In this document: positions 1-8,284 of the stretch, piece after piece
Layout of the letters: every line of letters begins with the position of its first letter
How positions within the stretch are numbered: position 1 is the stretch's first letter
DNA from: Nitrososphaerota archaeon
Lineage (GTDB): Archaea > Thermoproteota > Nitrososphaeria > Nitrososphaerales > Nitrosopumilaceae
Direction of reading: 5' to 3'
NCBI GenBank assembly: GCA_027315065.1
Contig: DAHUYT010000007.1
Location: forward strand, 1 to 59,603
DNA: 59,603 bases
The notes under the pieces: generated by a model
Database searches by the model: none
Told to the model about the DNA's origin: nothing
What the model saw: the letters and a program-made list of their open reading frames with translations, nothing else
Position numbers and translations under genes: made by a program

Positions 1-275
1 CATTTCGTACTGTTTGTGATCAAAGGCCTCCAAAATAGTGCATGTCTTTTCGTATTTTGTACCGGAAACGGTGTAGACTAGCCTCCAGCCGGATCTTAGA
101 TTGTAACGAAACAAGGTATGAATACATGCTCCGTGGTATACTTCCTAGGCCATCGATCTCTTGAAATTTTGTCTCTTCTGACATAGTCTTTCTTAAGAAG
201 ATCTAGTGCGCCATTGATCTCTTCGTATAAGACGGTTTGGTACTACCTGTGTCTAGAACCTGTAAGACTAGCCAT
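1..275 (-). pseudogene. Decayed RelE/ParE-family toxin, runs off left edge
   Basis: Read on the minus strand, an ATG at 275-273 opens MASLTGSRHR, then an in-frame TAG (245-243). The next stretch (…EEINGALDLLKKDYVRRDK…) is protein-like but shifts frame near position 108-115, after which the typical RelE/ParE core appears: SGWRLVYTV followed by ILEAFDHKQYE. The order (helical N-terminus, WRLVY strand, final ExFxHxxYE) fits an mRNA-interferase-type toxin and resembles the intact copies at 31229 and 51405. One nonsense codon and one frame break mean it is not functional as read. The C-terminus may continue beyond the window. Confidence 0.7.
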
Positions 276-350
276 ATCCTGCTTATTTGGTTATCCCTAC
301 ATTTTAACCAAAATTGATAATTATATAAGTATGTAGGGGTAACTACTTTT

Positions 351-1244
351 ATGGCTGCAATAAGAAAGAAAACTGTAAAGGAACAGGCGTACTACTACTT
401 GGAACACAGCTACAGGGAAGGTAAGAAAGTCCAGAAAAAGGAACTCTATCTTGGAAACAAGATTCCAAAGAACATCGAGGAGATCAAGACAAAGTTCCTA
501 GACGGCATCTACAAGGAAAAGTGGTACTCTGATGCAGACAGAATCAAAAAGAACTTTTCCAAGGAGCAGAGAACAATACCAAAGTCTGTCAAGGAGAAGG
601 AATTGCAGGCGTTTGTCACTAGGTTTACCTATGACACGCAGAAGATTGAAGGATCAACCCTTACTAGAAGGGAGACAGCTGACCTCCTTGAAAGAGGAAT
701 AACGCCAGCAAGTAAGCCTCTAAGAGATGTAAAAGAGGCCGAGGCACACAGGGATCTTTTTTACGAGATTCTGAAAGAAAGAAAGGACCTTTCACTGCAA
801 ATGATTCTAGAGTGGCACTGGAAACTGTTCCACCAAACAAAAAAAGACATTGCCGGAAAAATCAGAAAGTATCAGGTCGCAATAGGCGGAAGCAAGTTCA
901 TGCCACCATCACCTGTAGAAGTATATCCAATGTTGACAGAGCTCTTCAAGTGGTACAACAAGAACAAAAACAAACTGCATCCAGTTGAACTTGCAGCAGT
1001 TGCCCATCTGAAGTTTGTAACTATACACCCGTTTGGGGATGGCAACGGAAGAGTATCAAGGCTGATAATGAACTTTATACTGAATAAGAAAGAGTATCCA
1101 ATGATGGATATCACGTACGAGGGAAGAAATAGCTACTACAACTCACTTGAGAGGTCCCAGGTGAAAAAGGAAGAGAGAATATTTCTCCAGTGGTTTGTTA
1201 AGAGATACATCAAGGAGCACAAGAGATATCTCAAACTAGACTAG
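351..1244 (+). CDS. Fic/DOC family protein (predicted AMPylase)
   Basis: The 297-aa protein carries the full Fic motif HPFGDGNGR at residues 226-234, so it should transfer AMP from ATP to a hydroxyl of a target protein. Residues 96-101, TQKIEG, match the (S/T)xxxE(G/N) inhibitory helix motif placed before the Fic core, as in self-inhibited class II Fic proteins; activity is then likely held off until the helix moves. The N-terminal 90 residues are basic and helical and shared with the paralogue at 51978. ATG 351 lies about 25 bases after the TATA box TTATATAAG (321-329), so the transcript is leaderless or nearly so. It is divergent from a decayed RelE gene. Target unknown. Confidence 0.9.
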   Translation: MAAIRKKTVKEQAYYYLEHSYREGKKVQKKELYLGNKIPKNIEEIKTKFLDGIYKEKWYSDADRIKKNFSKEQRTIPKSVKEKELQAFVTRFTYDTQKIEGSTLTRRETADLLERGITPASKPLRDVKEAEAHRDLFYEILKERKDLSLQMILEWHWKLFHQTKKDIAGKIRKYQVAIGGSKFMPPSPVEVYPMLTELFKWYNKNKNKLHPVELAAVAHLKFVTIHPFGDGNGRVSRLIMNFILNKKEYPMMDITYEGRNSYYNSLERSQVKKEERIFLQWFVKRYIKEHKRYLKLD

Positions 1245-1376
1245 ATGTGAGACGGTTTTGACCCGGTCATTTTTCGATATTATTTTGGACCCATATTACA
1301 TCTGGGGGACAGGGTACCATCTTGGTCGTATTTTTGGGCCCATTTTTAGAAGAAATTAAATTTAATCAGCATTAAT

Positions 1377-1778
1377 TTAGAAAAATTTCAACATTTCATC
1401 CACTGATACAATCTTAATCTTTTTAAAATTTTTGAGATCTTTGATATCTTTATCACCCGAAACTATGTAGTCTGCGTTTCCGTCATGTGCAGTATTGATT
1501 ATGATATTGTCATCTGGATCGTTGCTTATAACTTCAAAATTTGATGTGATCCGAACATTCTCGCATGTCTCCATCAGTGCAGAAACAATGCGTACAATGT
1601 CTTCGATAGTCATCTTGAATTTTGGCCTCTGAATGACTTCTGATAGTTCATCCAAAATTTCTTTTGATATCAAGATTTTATATTTGCCATCAATTCCCGT
1701 TTGGAATAGCTTTCGTGGCTTTCCATTACAAATTATTGCACTTACTAAAACATTGGTGTCAAGGGCAATCCTCAACAT
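1377..1778 (-). CDS. PIN-domain toxin (VapC-like endoribonuclease)
   Basis: The 133-aa protein begins MLRIALDTNVLVSA, with the first catalytic Asp at residue 7. The later acidic positions of the PIN fold are visible as NDPDDN and SGDKD. Length and order fit the family of 'putative toxin-antitoxin system toxin component, PIN family', which cleave RNA with Mg2+ or Mn2+. It starts 4 bases after the stop of the AbrB-like gene upstream (1783-2064), so both are surely co-transcribed, with antitoxin first. All core acidic residues seem present, so it looks intact. Confidence 0.88.
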   Translation of the reverse strand: MLRIALDTNVLVSAIICNGKPRKLFQTGIDGKYKILISKEILDELSEVIQRPKFKMTIEDIVRIVSALMETCENVRITSNFEVISNDPDDNIIINTAHDGNADYIVSGDKDIKDLKNFKKIKIVSVDEMLKFF

Positions 1779-1782
1779 AGGA

Positions 1783-2064
1783 TCAGTCCCTTGCTTTCTT
1801 GTGTTTTGTCTTTCGGTATGCCTTGATCTCTGCAGATACGTCGTTTTCGTCTAGTTTCAGGCCCTTCTTGTCTATACTCTGGAAAATGCTTTTCCATTCT
1901 TTTTTAACGTCTGGTATGTCCAGCTTTCTCATTACAATGTCATTGTTTACGACGAACACTACAAATCTGGTCTTAGGTTTTATTCTGAGATATTTCCTTA
2001 GCTCTTGTGGTATGACCACCTGTCCCTTTTTGCTCATTGTTGTAATCTCTGGATCTTCTAACAT
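1783..2064 (-). CDS. AbrB/MazE-type antitoxin (swapped-hairpin DNA-binding)
   Basis: The first 45 residues contain TMSKKGQVVIPQELRKYL, the signature of SpoVT/AbrB DNA-binding domains. The C-terminal half is charged and helical and should bind and neutralise the PIN toxin encoded 4 bases downstream. A GTAAGA…TCTTAC inverted repeat lies at 2073-2095, immediately upstream of the ATG, and is the likely autoregulatory operator. The same half-site occurs before the AbrB gene at 51653. Confidence 0.87.
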   Translation of the reverse strand: MLEDPEITTMSKKGQVVIPQELRKYLRIKPKTRFVVFVVNNDIVMRKLDIPDVKKEWKSIFQSIDKKGLKLDENDVSAEIKAYRKTKHKKARD

Positions 2065-2072
2065 TCTTATCA

Positions 2073-2095
2073 GTAAGATTAGTTTACTTTCTTAC
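2073..2095. promoter_or_regulatory. Putative AbrB operator GTAAGA-N11-TCTTAC
   Basis: Inverted half-sites GTAAGA (2073-2078) and TCTTAC (2090-2095) stand 9 bases upstream of the AbrB start codon, where the promoter of the antitoxin-toxin pair must be. The motif recurs as a tighter palindrome before the second AbrB gene (51929-51943). Binding is inferred from position and recurrence. Confidence 0.5.
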
Positions 2096-2298
2096 TATTT
2101 ATACTCATCGCATTCCTAAGGATTATCCATATGCCTACTTTATGGAAACAAAATTTTCCTTGAAAATAAAGATACTAAAGTTTCCACATGTTTTCTGTCC
2201 GAGCCCTGTAGGGCCCAGTCACTATCTAGGTGTAGCTCTGACCCACATAACATCCAATCATGAAACGGCAATGACCGTCCCAAGCGATAGCTTAATCC

Positions 2299-3225
2299 CT
2301 ACTCGAGCTTTTTGACAAGCCCTTTCAGATAAACAGTTAACTCGCTCACAAACTTGTCGAATTCTTTCTCCTTTAGTACAGATATGAGTAGATCTTTTTC
2401 TTCGCCCCATGCAAAGATCGCATTTTTCTCCAACAGTTTTTTCTTTGCTTGCAGATTCTCTCTGTATTTGGCATAAAGCCCGAGTGTATGATTTATCTTT
2501 TTTATCACACAATCTTCTACGTCAGATGGCATGATGTCATGATTCTTGTAAATGAAGAACACGTCTAGAAAGTCTCTTGCTTTTATTCCCTTTCTTGTAA
2601 GCAGTGCCCTTATTTTCTCGCTGAGTATTTCTTTTATGTCGTAAACGTCAAAGGGGACCGCAGTGGAATATTCCAAATATTCTGAAAAAAGTGCGTTCAA
2701 TTCTTCATGTTTACCCGTAAGAAGGCTTACCAATTTTCCCTTTCCAGATTTTAAGCAGAGGTTTTCTACAAAATTTATCTGAACTTTGATGAAGGTTTTC
2801 CTCTTCAAAACCTCTGAATCGTACCAGATTTTGAGCGTACACATCCTGTTGCTGCCTCCTAATTCCACGTAACTCGTGTTGCTCTTTATGCACTTGAAAT
2901 CAAGCCCTCGCTTTTTGGCTATAGTTTCGAAAATGCCGCCTGTCTCATCAATGATTTTAGACAGATTCCTACTGATCTCTTTTCCTGATTTTCCAGAAAA
3001 TTGTGCTTGATCTTTCCATGTAAAATCGATGTCTTCTGAGAATCTGAAATATCCCAAATAGTTCTTTATCAAACACGTGCCGCCCTTGAAAAGAAAATTC
3101 TTTGAGAAGAATTTATCATTTGAAAGATCTATTAAAATTTGATGGAGGAGTAGGTCCTTCTCTATCATATCTTTTCTTTGGATCCCGATGGTTGTCGATA
3201 TACGATCTACAAAATCAGATCTCAT
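2299..3225 (-). CDS. AbiEii/AbiGii-type nucleotidyltransferase toxin
   Basis: The 308-aa protein has the type IV toxin signature of the DUF1814 nucleotidyltransferases: LFKGGTCL at about residue 45, then RFSEDIDF about 15 residues on (the metal-binding acidic pair), and later EKIRALLTRKGIKARDFLD, the conserved ExxRAL…K/R-x-RD block. AbiEii toxins act by nucleotide transfer to RNA in the abortive-infection pair AbiE. It overlaps the upstream AbiEi gene by 4 bases. All expected motifs are present, so it looks functional. Confidence 0.88.
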   Translation of the reverse strand: MRSDFVDRISTTIGIQRKDMIEKDLLLHQILIDLSNDKFFSKNFLFKGGTCLIKNYLGYFRFSEDIDFTWKDQAQFSGKSGKEISRNLSKIIDETGGIFETIAKKRGLDFKCIKSNTSYVELGGSNRMCTLKIWYDSEVLKRKTFIKVQINFVENLCLKSGKGKLVSLLTGKHEELNALFSEYLEYSTAVPFDVYDIKEILSEKIRALLTRKGIKARDFLDVFFIYKNHDIMPSDVEDCVIKKINHTLGLYAKYRENLQAKKKLLEKNAIFAWGEEKDLLISVLKEKEFDKFVSELTVYLKGLVKKLE

Positions 3226-3866
3226 TTGCTCACCCTATCAACAATCTCCGTTATAGATTTTGGATATTTTTTTGAATATTTCTTTAGTCTGCCTGCTGAA
3301 ATATTTCTAGACCAATCATGCACATCCATAATAATTCGTTCGTCTGGTAGGCCTTTGTGTTTAGAGAGATAGATAAAGTCCAGAATTGTTTTTTCTGGAT
3401 CAGAATAACGCATCATCATGTTGTTATCTGTCTTTATTCCGAAATCTAATAGTACTGATGAAATTTTCACAAATCTGAATTTATATCCGGCAATATTGAC
3501 GGGTTTGGGTCTGAAGAAGGAATCGCTGATTACTTCTTCCGTCGTGAAATGTTCATGCGTCATGTTGTTTAGCTTCAGTGCTGTGTGAAGACCAAAATAC
3601 CATCTTTTTACGCCCTTTAATTCTAAACCCTTTGAAACAAGTTCCAGATGGTTGTAGTTGCTTTTTCCAAGCTTGAACTCTTCAAGCGACCTGACATAGA
3701 AAACCTCCCTGAATATCCTTACAAAGTATTTTCTCCAGATGAAATATCGTATGACCGTATCGTAATTCATCTTGGTCAGTTTACATAATTCTTTAAACTC
3801 GTCAGCTGTTACGAATTCCTTTTTCTCCATCCTAAGTTTGTCTAGCAGTATACTCATCTTCATCAC
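3222..3866 (-). CDS. AbiEi-like antitoxin/transcriptional repressor
   Basis: The 214-aa protein has an N-terminal winged-helix region (FVTADEFKELCKLTKMNYDTVIRY) and a C-terminal AbiEi-like domain ending with SDPEKTILDFIYLSK. Its position just upstream of, and overlapping, the AbiEii toxin gene by 4 bases is diagnostic for the AbiE system. In this family the antitoxin represses its own promoter through inverted repeats; a 19-bp perfect inverted repeat lies 35 bases upstream (3901-3943). Confidence 0.82.
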   Translation of the reverse strand: MMKMSILLDKLRMEKKEFVTADEFKELCKLTKMNYDTVIRYFIWRKYFVRIFREVFYVRSLEEFKLGKSNYNHLELVSKGLELKGVKRWYFGLHTALKLNNMTHEHFTTEEVISDSFFRPKPVNIAGYKFRFVKISSVLLDFGIKTDNNMMMRYSDPEKTILDFIYLSKHKGLPDERIIMDVHDWSRNISAGRLKKYSKKYPKSITEIVDRVSK

Positions 3867-3885
3867 ATATCACAACTTCATACAA

Positions 3886-3943
3886 TATATGATGTTGTTA
3901 TCTATATAACAATATCATATAAAGTATGATATTGTTATATAGA
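3886..3943. promoter_or_regulatory. AbiE promoter/operator with 19-bp perfect inverted repeat
   Basis: TCTATATAACAATATCATA (3901-3919) and its exact complement (3925-3943) are separated by five bases. A third, slightly diverged copy of the half-site (TATATGATGTTGTTA, 3886-3900) lies nearer the abiEi start. This matches the known arrangement of AbiEi operators, with two or more half-sites allowing cooperative binding. The AT-rich arms also contain the only TATA-like sequences before the gene. Confidence 0.75.
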
Positions 3944-4144
3944 CGACGCATAAAACGATTGTTTACTAGAACATGCCGGCATTGTAGGTGTGAGACCTGT
4001 AGGACTTTATACCATAACTGACGCATGAATTACGGTTTTGCATCTTATAGGTAATAGGTCAAGGCAGGCAAAAGTCAGTGTACTGTTAGTGTAAATTGGA
4101 TAATTCATCCAGTAAACGACATATGTAAGATTATCGCGGTTGGC

Positions 4145-4240
4145 ATGAAAGATGAACAAAACACTAATTGGTCTGAAACTATACTAAAGACTGCAATGCC
4201 ATTATTTCAAATAAACCAGGATTCAGATAGGCATGACTGA
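4145..4240 (+). CDS. Small ORF (31 aa) overlapping the rlmN start
   Basis: An open frame runs from 4058 (after a TAG) to TGA 4238-4240; the first ATG is 4145 and gives a 31-residue acidic peptide. It overlaps the rlmN start codon by 8 bases. The residues before the ATG (…VNWIIHPVNDICKII…) also look protein-like, so this may be the tail of a lost gene rather than a peptide. No family is recognised. Confidence 0.25.
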   Translation: MKDEQNTNWSETILKTAMPLFQINQDSDRHD

Positions 4241-5288
4241 CCTTTATCGCATGCTACCAGAGGAGGTGGACAAGATCATAACAAGCATGAGCCAACCGCG
4301 CTATCGTGCAGACCAGCTGCTGCACATGCTGTACCACGAGTTTCCAAAGGACATGTCTGCCATGCACCAGATTCCAGCAGAGATGAGAAATGCACTGGCT
4401 TTGGCAGGGTATACAGTTGGATCTGCAAACGAGATTCATCGCGTAACAAGCAAGGACGGACAGACTACAAAGATTCTCCTCAAGCTCTGTGACGGAACCC
4501 TAATTGAGACAGTACTTATGCAGTATCGCAAGGGAAACAGCCGTCCAAGATCAACCATCTGTGTCTCAACACAGGTTGGCTGCCAGATGGGTTGCACATT
4601 CTGTGCTACAGGACAGATGGGATTTGAGCGGAACCTAAAGGCAGAAGAGATCGTCGCACAAGTACTACACTTTGCTTCAGTTCTGCAAGAACGAGGTGAG
4701 CATGTCACAAACCTTGTCTTTATGGGGATGGGTGAGCCCTTGGCAAATTATGCAGAAACAATAAGGGCAGTAAGGCTACTGACACATGCACGTGCATTTG
4801 GTCTTGGACAGAGACATGTCACCATCTCCACAGTTGGCGTCATGAAAGGAATAGACCACCTTGCAGAAGAAGACCTACAGATAGGCCTGGCAATCTCACT
4901 TCATGCGCCAAACGACAAACTGCGCAGAAAATTAATACCAACTGCGGGACCAAGTTCTGTCAAAGATTTGATCTCAGCTACGCGGAGCTATTTCAAGAAG
5001 ACAGGTCGCCGCGTCACACTAGAATATGCACTAATAGACGGAGTCAACGATTCGCCTGAAATCGCTGCACAGCTTGCAATGCTATTGAAGGGCAACGGGG
5101 CTCACGTAAATCTCATACCAGTCAATCCAACCTCTGGCGGTTTCAAACGTCCAAGGTGGAAGCGCATAACAGAATTTGAGCATGTACTGCAGGAATCTGA
5201 TGTGAACTGTACCGTAAGGGTTGAGAAGGGATCAGAGATCTCGGCTGCCTGTGGTCAGCTAAGAACCGACATGGTAAAGAATCTGTAG
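4233..5288 (+). CDS. rlmN: Dual-specificity RNA methyltransferase RlmN
   Basis: The 351-aa radical SAM enzyme methylates C2 of A2503 in 23S rRNA (and A37 of some tRNAs in bacteria). The CxxxCxxC cluster motif is at C117, C121 and C124 (GCQMGCTFCATG), and the essential C-terminal cysteine lies in SAACGQL. GEPLANY and ISTVG blocks are also typical, and length is normal. RlmN is common in bacteria but rare in archaea, so transfer from a bacterium is likely. It stands alone, with no gene of related function next to it. Confidence 0.93.
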   Translation: MTDLYRMLPEEVDKIITSMSQPRYRADQLLHMLYHEFPKDMSAMHQIPAEMRNALALAGYTVGSANEIHRVTSKDGQTTKILLKLCDGTLIETVLMQYRKGNSRPRSTICVSTQVGCQMGCTFCATGQMGFERNLKAEEIVAQVLHFASVLQERGEHVTNLVFMGMGEPLANYAETIRAVRLLTHARAFGLGQRHVTISTVGVMKGIDHLAEEDLQIGLAISLHAPNDKLRRKLIPTAGPSSVKDLISATRSYFKKTGRRVTLEYALIDGVNDSPEIAAQLAMLLKGNGAHVNLIPVNPTSGGFKRPRWKRITEFEHVLQESDVNCTVRVEKGSEISAACGQLRTDMVKNL

Positions 5289-5369
5289 ATGTATGTAATA
5301 CCTGAGTCCTACTGCCTAGTTTGTAAATGACATCAATGGAAATTTATTCTCCTGTACTCAAAACTTTGC

Positions 5370-5636
5370 ATGCATAAAGATAGAGGGATGTGCAGGGGTC
5401 TTTGTAAACAATACAAGGTCAGAAAGCCAAGGGATGGGACAAGCCGTTATTTGTCAGATCAAGTGCGATGTCAGATTTGTGGAGTTTTTATGACAAGAGA
5501 TGGATGTCATGACATGGAGGAAAAGCCTGCAACTGACATGACTGTAGGTCTCTACTGCAATTGCTGCAACTGCATGGTAAGATCAAAACCAAGAAACAAA
5601 CCAAGTCATAAAAAAGATTCAAGTGTTACACGATGA
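5370..5636 (+). CDS. Small zinc-ribbon protein
   Basis: The 88-aa basic protein has several cysteine pairs: CRGLCKQYK near the start, CQIC at about residue 35, and CNCCNC near residue 65. The pattern fits a small treble-clef or zinc-ribbon protein of a type common in Nitrososphaeria. An alternative start is the Met at 5388 (MCRGLC). It overlaps the next zinc-ribbon gene by 4 bases (ATGA), so the two form an operon. Function unknown. Confidence 0.7.
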   Translation: MHKDRGMCRGLCKQYKVRKPRDGTSRYLSDQVRCQICGVFMTRDGCHDMEEKPATDMTVGLYCNCCNCMVRSKPRNKPSHKKDSSVTR

Positions 5637-5746
5637 CCAATTACTATTATTGCCTTGGATGCAAGAAAATTATAGTAAGTGAAAGCCGCGATTATGGTCC
5701 AAGATGCCCTGCTTGTAAAAAACAATCCAAGCAGAACACAAGTTAA
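5633..5746 (+). CDS. Zinc-ribbon microprotein (37 aa)
   Basis: ATG 5633 overlaps the TGA of the preceding gene. The 37-residue product is almost only a zinc knuckle: YYCLGCKKI then RCPACKK, a classic CxxC-x14-CxxC ribbon. Translational coupling to the upstream gene supports it as real. It may bind nucleic acid or a protein partner, but nothing in the sequence decides this. Confidence 0.7.
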   Translation: MTNYYYCLGCKKIIVSESRDYGPRCPACKKQSKQNTS

Positions 5747-6049
5747 AGCTGTGTTTTACCTGAAAACACACAATTCATGATTCAAAGAATCGCTAGATGT
5801 CAATATTTTACTTGGATGAAAAACTGCAATCTAACCTGCCTGACTAAAATCCGTAAACACCCTAGCTGGCAATATGAAGGTAAATTAGGCACAAAAAGTA
5901 CCTTTTGGAACCAGAAACTGTTTACTAATTTCTGTCTGGCAGGATAGTACCGTTTTTCGATCTTTGATAAGAAAATAAATCAGAACGCAGCGTGTGTCGG
6001 TGCTATGTTTAAGCACTACTTTATTAGCGATTACGACGTATAGATTACC
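5747..6049. other. Intergenic stretch, no gene seen
   Basis: No convincing ORF, RNA gene or repeat was seen. The last 50 bases should carry the promoter of the zinc-ribbon gene at 6050; TTTATTAG (6020-6027) is a plausible TATA box. Confidence 0.4.
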
Positions 6050-6256
6050 ATGAACATATACGACACCAAAGTAGTCAAGTGTTCAAAATGTGGAAAGGCC
6101 ATAGGAGAAATAGAATATGATGCAGTGATAACGCTTCCAAAGTGCGGATATTGTGCAAATCCTATTCCAGAAGGAGATGACAAGGCACTATACGTGATAA
6201 GCAAGTTGATAAAATCCAAAGACGATGCAGTTTACAACAATCCAGACAAGCGCTAG
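6050..6256 (+). CDS. Zinc-ribbon protein (68 aa)
   Basis: The product has CSKCGK at residues 11-16 and a second pair KCGYC near residue 32, about 20 residues apart, followed by an acidic loop and a helical, charged tail. This is a small single-ribbon protein of unknown role, similar in design to its neighbours but without sequence repeats shared with them. Confidence 0.7.
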   Translation: MNIYDTKVVKCSKCGKAIGEIEYDAVITLPKCGYCANPIPEGDDKALYVISKLIKSKDDAVYNNPDKR

Positions 6257-6288
6257 ATTATGCTAGTCATTGAATCGCGTGATGAATA

Positions 6289-6792
6289 CTAACCGTGGTT
6301 CTCTTCGGAAGTTTGTGATTCCTGAAGGCTCCAGCAATTTTTGCAGAGGTAACCCACGACACACCATTCTTTTTTTGGCGGGCGGACAAAAAAACCAAGT
6401 TTGGCACCACACATACTACATTTTTTTTTCAGTTCATTGTCTGCATTTTCTCTCTCCTTAAGACATGGCTCGCAAAGCCAGCCTTTTATGCCCCATTCTT
6501 TTTTTGGCTTCCACAGGTTAAGTGTTCCAGGTTCTGAACCGCATAAAACGCATTTGTTGTCGCTGTCCTTTTTTTTCTCAAAATTCTCTTTCATTAGATC
6601 CACATAACAATTTGCACACAACGGGCCTTTGACATTCCAGCTCTTCTTGGGGTTGCTTTTGCGAGAAATACCCCTTTTACAGACAGTGCAAAATTCCTTT
6701 TTTTTATTACTGCTAAATAATCCCACTGTATTACACTTGTTGCATGCTAAAAAAAGTTCTCGGTTTTGCGATATTTTACATATATGTGACAT
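6289..6792 (-). CDS. Three-repeat zinc-finger protein
   Basis: The 167-aa protein contains three successive units of about 45 residues. Each has CxxC, then KK(S/E)W(N/G/C)(V/I)KG or VVGYL, then LCxxC: KKSWNVKGPLCANC, KKEWGIKGWLCEPC and KKEWCVVGYLCKNC. An extra CNKC pair stands at the N-terminus. Each unit should bind one zinc. The invariant Trp and Gly between the cysteine pairs suggest a binding surface repeated three times. No known family was recognised. Confidence 0.75.
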   Translation of the reverse strand: MSHICKISQNRELFLACNKCNTVGLFSSNKKKEFCTVCKRGISRKSNPKKSWNVKGPLCANCYVDLMKENFEKKKDSDNKCVLCGSEPGTLNLWKPKKEWGIKGWLCEPCLKERENADNELKKKCSMCGAKLGFFVRPPKKEWCVVGYLCKNCWSLQESQTSEENHG

Positions 6793-6871
6793 GATTCTGT
6801 TGACACTTCAATCTTAGGTAGATTTGGAAAATGGTGGTCAATCAGGGTTGTGAGATGTCAAGTCAGGGAGA

Positions 6872-7834
6872 TCATTCTTGTTTTGCACTGTCGTCTTTTG
6901 GCTTCTTTTCTTTTTGAACTGCCTTTTTGGTGCTTTCAAGATACGCTATGGTAGTGCCAAGGTTTCCAAATCCCATGGAATTGAGAGACTCTGAAGGAAC
7001 CATCACTATGGTATTTCCCTGTACTTTGATTGATTCATACAACATGTTGGACTGCCTTAACGCATAGGCAACAGGATTTTCTGCATATACTTGTGCTGCT
7101 TCTTCGAATTTCTTTGCAACCAGTACTTCGGATTCTCCATATGTTACACGCGCGTTCTTCTCGCGCTCTGCCTGTGCCTGCATTGACATTGCAGATTCTA
7201 GCTCTTGCGGGATTATGACTTGGCGAATCTCGACGCCTGTTACTTCGACGCCCCAATTGCTTGCCTCGTTTCCTATTATGGTTTTAACGTGGGAATTGAT
7301 TTCTTCCCTTTTTGACAGTATATCCTGGAATAATGAAGATCCTATATTGTTACGAAGTGTAGTCTGAGAGACTTGCTGTATCATTTGGTTAAAGTTTTCA
7401 ACATTTAGTATGGCATCCTTGGCTAGCTGTTCAATTATTCTGTAACGAAGAATTGCGTCAATGGTTACTGGAACATTGTCTTTTGTAAGCATCCTTTCTG
7501 CCTTGAATTCACTTACTTTTTCCCTGATGTCAACTACAAGAACACTGTCTGCAAAAGGAAATCTTGCCTGCACTCCTGGTCCGACCTGTCTATTATATTT
7601 TCCAAGGCGGAGTATTACCGCCCTTTCAAATTGTTTGATTATAATTAGAAACGCTGAAGCAATGATTGCAATTCCGGCAGTCATTGCAAGATATGTTATT
7701 GCGTCGTTATGATAAAAAAGACCAATTCCAATACCTATGATCAAAACCAAAATTCCCAATATGGCCTGAAGGCCAGATCCTTTCTGGCTTACTAGCTTGT
7801 TTGCAAAATTATATGGCATGTACTCACTGGACAA
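6872..7834 (-). CDS. SPFH/Band 7 (stomatin/slipin-like) membrane protein
   Basis: The 320-aa protein has two hydrophobic segments near residues 24-42 and 46-66, followed by a full SPFH domain beginning FERAVILRLGKYNRQVGPG, with DIREKV and DNVPVTIDAILRYRI, then coiled-coil and the C-terminal slipin block NTIVMVPSESL. Members oligomerise at membranes and organise microdomains, often beside an NfeD-type protein; no nfeD gene lies here. Its charged C-terminal tail faces the cytoplasm. Confidence 0.9.
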   Translation of the reverse strand: MSSEYMPYNFANKLVSQKGSGLQAILGILVLIIGIGIGLFYHNDAITYLAMTAGIAIIASAFLIIIKQFERAVILRLGKYNRQVGPGVQARFPFADSVLVVDIREKVSEFKAERMLTKDNVPVTIDAILRYRIIEQLAKDAILNVENFNQMIQQVSQTTLRNNIGSSLFQDILSKREEINSHVKTIIGNEASNWGVEVTGVEIRQVIIPQELESAMSMQAQAEREKNARVTYGESEVLVAKKFEEAAQVYAENPVAYALRQSNMLYESIKVQGNTIVMVPSESLNSMGFGNLGTTIAYLESTKKAVQKEKKPKDDSAKQE

Positions 7835-8284
7835 TTCTTTTTTACCTGATAACTATAGGCAGTCAGTCTGATTTAAAGTACCTCTGTTACTAGTGCTTTG
7901 TCAGGTTATAGCTGGCAGCGTTTTGCAAGACATTTTTAATGATTGGATCTGTCGCGTTTTGAACAGTATCTGATCTGTATCAGTTTGTCAAAAACTGTAC
8001 CGGCCTGTGCATAGTGAAAATATGCCACTAGGGAATTATAGTTGCGCACATTATTGCTATCTTTCCAATAGATGTCACAGTACATTGTAGCAACTAATTC
8101 TTTTTACATGTATGATAAGAAGGATTACAGCAACACGATAAAACCTGGCAATGTTTATTGCGGCAAACTAAAAATGCCCATTTTAAAAGTTGCGGTACAG
8201 ATCAAAAACAGATTTGTTCTGGCATAACAACATTAGTTAACAAGGTTCGTCATTTCATAAATACTCCAAACTGGAACTAGATAT
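7835..8284. other. Gene-poor intergenic region upstream of the RHH pair
   Basis: A 39-codon open frame (8108-8227) exists but shows no recognisable feature and is probably chance. CATAAATAC (8254-8262) sits 25-30 bases before ATG 8285 and is the likely TATA box of the following operon. GTTAACAAGGTT (8236-8247) recurs at 10109-10120 before another gene. Confidence 0.4.

Noticed and set aside
6401-6817. Plus-strand ORFs over the zinc-finger gene
   Set aside because: Antisense shadows of the 6289-6792 gene.
8108-8227. 39-aa ORF
   Set aside because: No motif, no promoter at the right distance; likely chance.
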